A DNA stretch of 64,000 nucleotides, taken from the NCBI GenBank assembly GCA_003344405.1, contig NOWV01000134.1, forward strand, positions 62,001 to 126,000, in the 5' to 3' direction. The notes under the pieces were generated by a model, which was not told the DNA's origin, searched no databases, and saw nothing but the letters and a program-made list of their open reading frames with translations. The position numbers and the translations under genes were made by a program. This document shows positions 57,989-64,000 of the stretch, piece after piece (position 1 is the first letter of the stretch; every line of letters begins with the position of its first letter). The DNA is from Trichoplax sp. H2 (Eukaryota > Placozoa > Uniplacotomia > Trichoplacea).

Positions 57989-58572
57989 GCTCATGGACAA
58001 CAAGTTGGAGTAGAAGCAATCAACTTTGACATAGTTTGGCATGTTTTTATTCAGCCCTAGTAACTCTAGGTACCTGCTGCTAAGCTCTTTTTCAATGCAG
58101 TTGTTTGTATTTGCTAGCGATTGTGATGATAATTAGTTCATATCTCCAGATTAGAGAGTAGGGCATTAGCAGGCGTACGCCGATCCGTCGAGATAAATTA
58201 CTGTTATTCATATACAAATTACTATTGTAAGAGAATCAATAAGTTATTGAAGTTAAGTGCACTCTAGTGCCACATTAGAATTTTTAGTGTCTGCTACCGG
58301 GTTACCGCAAACACACTTGGATTAGCATATTTCCTTGGTAAGTGATTGCATCATGATTAGCGAAGTTGAAAGCCATAATTGTATCAATTTGATCCTATTA
58401 TCACAGTAAAGTGAGAGAAATTGGTTTAGAGTTAAACTCATTTAGGTTATTGCTTTGATTTCTAGTTGTCGACGTACAACGTAAAACCGTCCTAGACAGT
58501 GCACAACCGCAGCAACAAGTGGACAAACAAGCAGCGATAGCATCAGCAAATTAATAACATCTTGTTTGGAAA

Positions 58573-60530
58573 ATGAAGGCCCGGACATTGATAGCTGGCT
58601 TCATTGGTATAACAGCCATCATCATAGCTTATGTAATGCTCAAACCTGAAAAGGAAGTGATTGTCAAGGCCAAGAAGAATCCTTGGTGGTCGGCAACACC
58701 ACCACAGCTAGCCAATAACGATACAAGTATTCGACCATTTAAAGTTCATGTCGAGCAAAACGTATTGGATGATTTAAAAGCGAGATTGAATAATATTCGC
58801 ACTTATCGTTCAATGCCTGGTTGGGATTATGGCACTCAGAGTCAATATCTCTTACCTATCATCGAGTACTGGAAAAATGAGTATGATTGGAGAAAACAAG
58901 AAAAGATACTCAACAGCTTTGATCATTTTAAAACCAACATGTATGGTATCGATATCCACTTTATCCATGCCAAGCCTAAAAGTGATGTTCAAACTAATTC
59001 TCTACCGGTCAAGGTAGTTTTATTAATTCATGGTTGGCCTGGATCTGTTTTCGAATTTTACAAAGCGATACCTATGTTAACCAAGCAAGGATACACTGTT
59101 GTTGCGCCTTCATTACCTGGTTATGGTTTCTCCGATGCACCAGAAGTATCAGGATTAGGTCCTGTCGAAACTGCCAGTATCTTTGCTAAACTAATGAATC
59201 GATTAGGTTACGAAAAATATTACGTTCAAGGCGGCGACTGGGGTGCAGCTATAGCTAGTGATATAGCAAAAATCGACACAAGGTTAAAAAGGAATATTGT
59301 AGTTCGATAGCCAAATATAATACTCCAGCTTAACATGGAACTGTTGCAATTTGCTCATTTCGTCACCTATTGTCATATCCTAGGCACTGTCGTGGAATCC
59401 ACATTAATCTTATTGTAGCACAGTCACCCAATCCAATATATACTTATGGTGTAGGCAGTATTTTCCCTTCTTTGGTGTTTCCCGGTAACAACTAACAGTG
59501 ATTATTAAATTTAAAGTCCTGAAATGGATATTTCTCGATGCTATCATCTACCGTCTATCCATAAATTGAGATATAAAATAACAGTTGTAATTTCCAAGGA
59601 AATAACTCTAGGCTGCATGCAATAATACTGATCTTTTTTGCTTGATGTGATACTGCACATGTTGCAAATGCATATCACTCGTACCTTGCATAAATCAGTA
59701 ATCTTACCAAAATGTATGAGCGTAGTATTCATGAGCATTTATGGTCTTTTCTGACGTTATAGATCCAGAGGAAAGGAAGCGCCATCTGCCAGTTCTAGAT
59801 CGTGCTTTGGATCTATTGCATGAAGCTAGTTACTTTATGATACAAAGTACTAGACCAGATACACCTGGATTTGCTCTTAATGACTCTCCTACAGGATTAG
59901 CTGCGTGGATCTTGGAAAAATTTGTTCGTTGGTCTGGTTGTGCCTTCGAAGAAGACTATACAGCCTGTATGGAAAAGAAATTTACAAAAGATGAGTTAAT
60001 TACTAATGTCATGATTTACTGGGTAACTCAGAGTATAACGACTTCAATGAGATACTACAAAGAGTACTTTGCTAATGATATGGAAGCAAGAAAGTAAGTT
60101 AATTTAGCTGACTCATTAGTCATCTAAGCGTATGATAACAAATAATGAAACGAATAAGTGATACTTGGAAAATTCTTTAGTGATTTATGAATCATTATTA
60201 ATTAAAATAGATCACGCTGTAAACCATTCATGTTTACTCATGAAAACTTATCCATGTTTTACTCATCAAAATTAATTTATCCATTGTTTCAGAGCGAAAG
60301 TTTTAATCCCTACGGGCATAGCTGATTTTCCATATGAATTGGTCCGGCCACCTCTTTCATGGATTAAGCACCTATTCAAGCAAGTTATTACGTATAACTC
60401 TATGCCTGAGGGAGGCCATTTTGCTGCTTTAGAAAGGCCAAACTTGCTAGTACCAGATTTTATTAATTTCGTGATTAAAACTGAAGAACTATATGCGCAG
60501 GACAAAATAGAAATACCACAAGCAAACTGA
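58573..60530 (+). CDS. EPHX1: Microsomal epoxide hydrolase, four exons
   Basis: Exons 58573-59282, 59384-59484, 59763-60093 and 60293-60530 sum to 1380 nt (459 aa plus stop; human EPHX1 is 455 aa), with all phases matching. The N-terminal membrane anchor is at about residues 5-23, followed by the EH N-terminal domain (NPWWSATPP, DTSIRPFKVHV, YWKNEYDWRKQ, HFKTNMYGIDIHFIH). The alpha/beta-hydrolase core shows the oxyanion motif HGWPGS, the nucleophile Asp222 in GGDWG, the charge-relay Glu396 in FPYELV and the catalytic His423 in GGHFAAL. The lid region includes ALNDSPTGLAAWILEKF. The enzyme hydrolyses epoxides to diols at the ER membrane and works downstream of P450s in vertebrates. It appears complete and active by its residues. 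A paralog begins at 63779. Confidence 0.95.
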
Positions 60531-62090
60531 TCAGTTTTCTCCCATTATGATTGATATTAATTCATGCTACTTGATTACTGCAAAACTCGTCGATATACTT
60601 AGAATATTTACAAATATGATACTAGTACGTGTCTATTAATTCAATCACTGATGATACTCGTAGTTGATGGCGGTGCTAGTTATGGTATTAGTTAGCCGTA
60701 TACTATGCAGTTGTCTACACCTCGGCATATTCAGATGGTCATATAATCGTGTTAGGATAGATCATACAGTTAGATAGCGTTTGGTATACGCGTAGAACTA
60801 TATGAACCAGGCATGTTAATATTATAACCTTGTAGTCTATGAAGATTGACGAGCTGACTAGCAATATGTATCAATAAAGACTTAGCTGAAAACCATTACA
60901 GTAGTCGTTTTCAAGGTTTACATGTTTGCACGCCAATAAAGGTCCACTGATATTGAGATACTGTCATAGGGATATTTTTTTTGTATTGTAGCAACAATTA
61001 TGCTAGCACTTCTATCCTTAACTACTTCATTCCAATCTGGTCTACAACGACTTTAAAGTGCCAATGGTAGTAATGATCTCAATTACTGATACTACATCAT
61101 AAGTGCAGAAATGCATTAGTGATGATGCTAAAAAATGCTCGTCGACAGGGACTGCTGGAGTTTAATGACAGCGTTAAGTCGTTCACGATGTTAATACTAA
61201 GTCCAAGCTAGCAGATTTATAAAGTAATTGTAACTGATAGAAAGTTAGATCATTATACGTACGTACAGCATGACGTGAGAAGTAAGGATAACACGGTCAA
61301 TTTGGTTGATCTAATGAATGAATCAAATACTAGCTAACTTTGGGACATTTCCAATAACTACTCGAATGTTATATCGTCATACGTAGAGTATAATGTAATA
61401 AGTGAAGATAATACTGTCCATTTGGAAGATTCCTTGAATATCGAGCATGGGCTCACTTGGACGTTTTAGTGATGACTGATAGAAAGTTAGATCATGATAC
61501 AACTGTGTATAATATAATGTAATAGGTAAAGATAATACTACCATTTTGGAAGATTTAATGAATCCATCGAGCATTGGCCAACCAACGTTGGGGTTTAGTC
61601 ATTGTATTATAATCAGATTTAGTGATAACTTATCCCGGAATGTAGGACGTGTATAATTACAGTAGAGAAAAGAATCTCTAATTATGCAGTAGCGAGTTCA
61701 AGATTGCAACGGCGATGCCTGTGTATGTACCTTATAATAATAATTAATACATAGTTTCAAAAAAACAAAATCGTTACCCCGTGGATCTGCTGCTATTGGA
61801 GGGATGGCCTTGTTGTCTGAAACGCGGTACTGCAGATCTAGCGGTACCACATTACAATAATAATTCGATCAATGTATACGTTTATGTTATGTTGATATAT
61901 AAATAAACAGCAAACAGTATTTATACAGTATCTATGTAATGTATATACAGTATATGTATATTTATTATATACTACTATACATATATGTTATGGTTAATTC
62001 TAGGATTGTTTTGACTATATTTTTAATTTTTTTGAGGATTAAAAATAAAACCTTGTCTAACCTTACCATTTGCCACTAGCCCCCGAACTC
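60531..62090. other. Spacer between epoxide hydrolase paralogs
   Basis: No supportable gene. Between about 61240 and 61580 a degenerate repeat (TGATAGAAAGTTAGATCAT, then GGAAGATTTAATGAAT or variants) occurs two to three times at roughly 100-140 bp spacing. Confidence 0.5.
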
Positions 62091-63415
62091 GACTCCTAAC
62101 CTTAAGCACTTTACAAGTCTACCTCGTAAATTGACCATTCGGTCTACATATACATAATTGAGATAATATAATAGTGCTGTATATAGAGAGAGACACTGTA
62201 TACAATATATACCCGAACTCGATCCATAATCTTAAACACTTCACAAGTCTGCCTCATAAATTGACCATTTAGTCTACATATACATAATTGAGATAATACA
62301 ATCGTACTGTACTGTATATGGAGAGGGAGACTGTATACTATATATACCTGAACTCGACCCTAATCTTAAACACTTTACAAGTTTATCCCATAAATTGACC
62401 ATTCAGTATACATATGCATAATTGAGATAATATAATACTGTAGTACTGCAAAGAGAGAGAGAGACTATACAGTACACAATATATTCCTGAACTTGACGCT
62501 AATCTTAAACACTTTACAAGTCTATCTCGTGAATTGACCATTCAGTCTACGTATATGTAATTGAGATCATACAATGGTACTGCATGGAGAGAGAGAGACT
62601 ATATACAATATATACCCGAACTCAATCCCTAATCTTAAATACTTTTCAAGTCTATCTCGTAAATTGACCATTTAGTCTACATACACATAATTGAGATAAT
62701 ATAATAGTACTGTAGAGAGAGAGAGAGAGAGACTGTATATAATCTATACCCGTAAATTGGCCATTTAGTCTACATATACATAATTAAGATAATATAGCAG
62801 TACTGTATAGAGAGAGAGAGAGGGAGAGAGAGACTGTATATAAGATATACCCATAAATTGACCATTTAGCCTACATATACATAATTGAGATAATATAACA
62901 GTACTGTACTGTATAGTGAGAGAGAGAGACTGTATATAATATATACCCGTAAATTGATCATTTAGTCTACATATACATAATTGAGATAATATAACAGTAC
63001 TGTACTGTACTGTATAGAGAGAGAGAGAGACTGTATATAATCTATATCCGTAAATTGGCCATTTAGTCTACATAATACTGTACATAATTGAGATAATATA
63101 ACAGTACTGTATAGAGAGAGGGAGAGACTGCATATAATATATACCCGTAAATTGACCATTTAGTCTACATATATATAATTGAGATAATATAACAGTACTG
63201 TATAGAGAGAGAGAGAGACTGTATATAATATATACCCGTAAATTGATCATTTAGTCTACATATATATATATAATTGAGATAATATAACAGTACTGTATTG
63301 TATAGAGAGAGAGAGAGACTGTATATAATATATACCCGTAAATTAACCATTTAGTCTACATATACATAATTGAGATAATATAATAGTACTGTATAGAGAG
63401 GGAAAGACTGTATAG
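62091..63415 (+). repeat. 12-unit minisatellite with two unit lengths
   Basis: The landmark TTGAGATAATA or a close variant occurs at about 62158, 62288, 62422, 62561, 62691, 62784, 62885, 62981, 63088, 63179, 63274 and 63369. The first five units are about 130-139 bp apart, the rest about 91-107 bp. Short units lack a block containing CTTAAACACTTTACAAGTCT. Each unit has a TTGACCATTTAGTCTACATA block, a GTACTGTA element and a GA-dinucleotide run. Open stretches on the minus strand here are repeat by-products. Confidence 0.92.
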
Positions 63416-63778
63416 ACGACATTATACACAGTAAGCGAACTGTTTGCGATGAGTATCGGTTCTATTGGCAAATGTACACTATGTACACATACAGTACAAC
63501 ACAAACTAGATCATCTGGAAAGGCGTAGCCCATACTGTACTGAGTGTAAAGTATGCTCACTCCATCTTAATCTTTAGCTAGGCCACGACAACGGCGTTGT
63601 TACGGCAATCTTTCCTAGCGCTAAGACGTTGTTATTGCTGTTAGGTAGACTTCAACTCAGCAAGTATCTTCATCGACAACGAGTGTATATCGATATTGGG
63701 CCATAATTAAGCAGCCTAGACTGAGATATCCCTGCAGTGACTACAAGAAGAGCAAATTAACTACGTTTTATTGGCAAG

Positions 63779-64000
63779 ATGAAGACTTGGGAATGGGCTA
63801 CTAGTTTAGTTGGGAGTGAAACGATAGCTACTTTATCTTCTGTCTCGCCGTGGCAATGGGCTGCTGGCTTAATTGGCGGTACAACAGCCGCCGTCATAGC
63901 TTATATATCGCTCAAGCCTGAAAAGGTAGTGATTATTAAGGCCAAGGAGAATCCTTGGTGGTCGGCAACACCACCAGAACTAGCCAATTTCGATACAAGT
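63779..64000 (+). CDS. Microsomal epoxide hydrolase paralog, 5' part only
   Basis: The frame opens at ATG 63779 and runs off the window after 74 codons. From AYISLKPEKVVIIKAK through NPWWSATPPELAN it is nearly identical to the start of the 58573 gene, so this is a tandem paralog. Its N-terminus is longer: a segment TWEWATSLVGSETIATLSS is followed by the related PWQWAAGLIGGTTAAVIAY, apparently an internal duplication of the membrane anchor. The catalytic domain lies outside the window, so activity cannot be judged. Confidence 0.9.
   Translation, partial: MKTWEWATSLVGSETIATLSSVSPWQWAAGLIGGTTAAVIAYISLKPEKVVIIKAKENPWWSATPPELANFDTS

Noticed and set aside
62091-63415. CRISPR-like array
   Set aside because: The units are almost wholly repeated, with no unique spacers between short constant repeats, and the genome is eukaryotic. 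It is a minisatellite.

Overview
The window looks like draft-assembly genomic DNA of an early-branching animal, and I infer a placozoan (Trichoplax-like). The grounds are high AT content, short introns (mostly about 70-400 bp) with GT-AG borders, intronless P450 genes of vertebrate CYP3A type, and standard animal genes (importin alpha, TRAPPC2, microsomal epoxide hydrolase, an AAAP amino-acid transporter). Species identity is inference only. Three gaps of exactly 20 N (12017, 56249, 57546) each sit inside duplicated sequence.

Layout. From 1 to 44.6 kb, eight same-strand clan-3 (CYP3-like) cytochrome P450 loci form a tandem array: one 5'-truncated by the window edge (1-255), then genes at 2641, 7885, 14299, 18063, 22069, 39433 and 43151. 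All are single-exon. The last carries a one-base frameshift directly after its apparent start codon. The long spacers hold old duplications, including a copy of the flanks of gene 7885 that has lost its coding sequence (10.2-10.8 kb), an isolated calpain 3' exon on the minus strand (7162-7300), and the 3' end of a Ty3/gypsy-type retroelement with its 3' LTR (11.67-13.43 kb). Several P450 upstream regions contain 90-300 bp tandem repeats.

Inside the P450 array (26.1-35.8 kb) lie two convergent importin-alpha-like loci. The plus-strand gene (28359-31063, ten exons traced) is open but has lost the usual Trp/Asn NLS-binding ladder. The minus-strand partner (32410-35181, plus a possible first exon at 35746-35808) carries four in-frame stops and is a pseudogene.

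From 47.9 kb come a 16-exon AAAP/SLC36-like transporter (47896-51988, 414 aa, exon phases all consistent), a convergent five-exon TRAPPC2/sedlin gene (minus strand, 55341-52765, 145 aa), a messy tandem-repeat block that duplicates TRAPPC2 exon 1, a four-exon microsomal epoxide hydrolase (58573-60530, 459 aa), a 12-unit minisatellite (62.1-63.4 kb), and the start of a second epoxide hydrolase (63779 to the window end).

Working together: CYP3-like P450s and microsomal epoxide hydrolase are both ER-membrane enzymes that act in sequence in vertebrates (epoxidation, then hydrolysis to diols). Their co-location here, each as tandem paralogs, suggests a detoxification or lipid-epoxide neighbourhood. 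That functional link is inference; TRAPPC2, the transporter and the importin genes look like unrelated neighbours.
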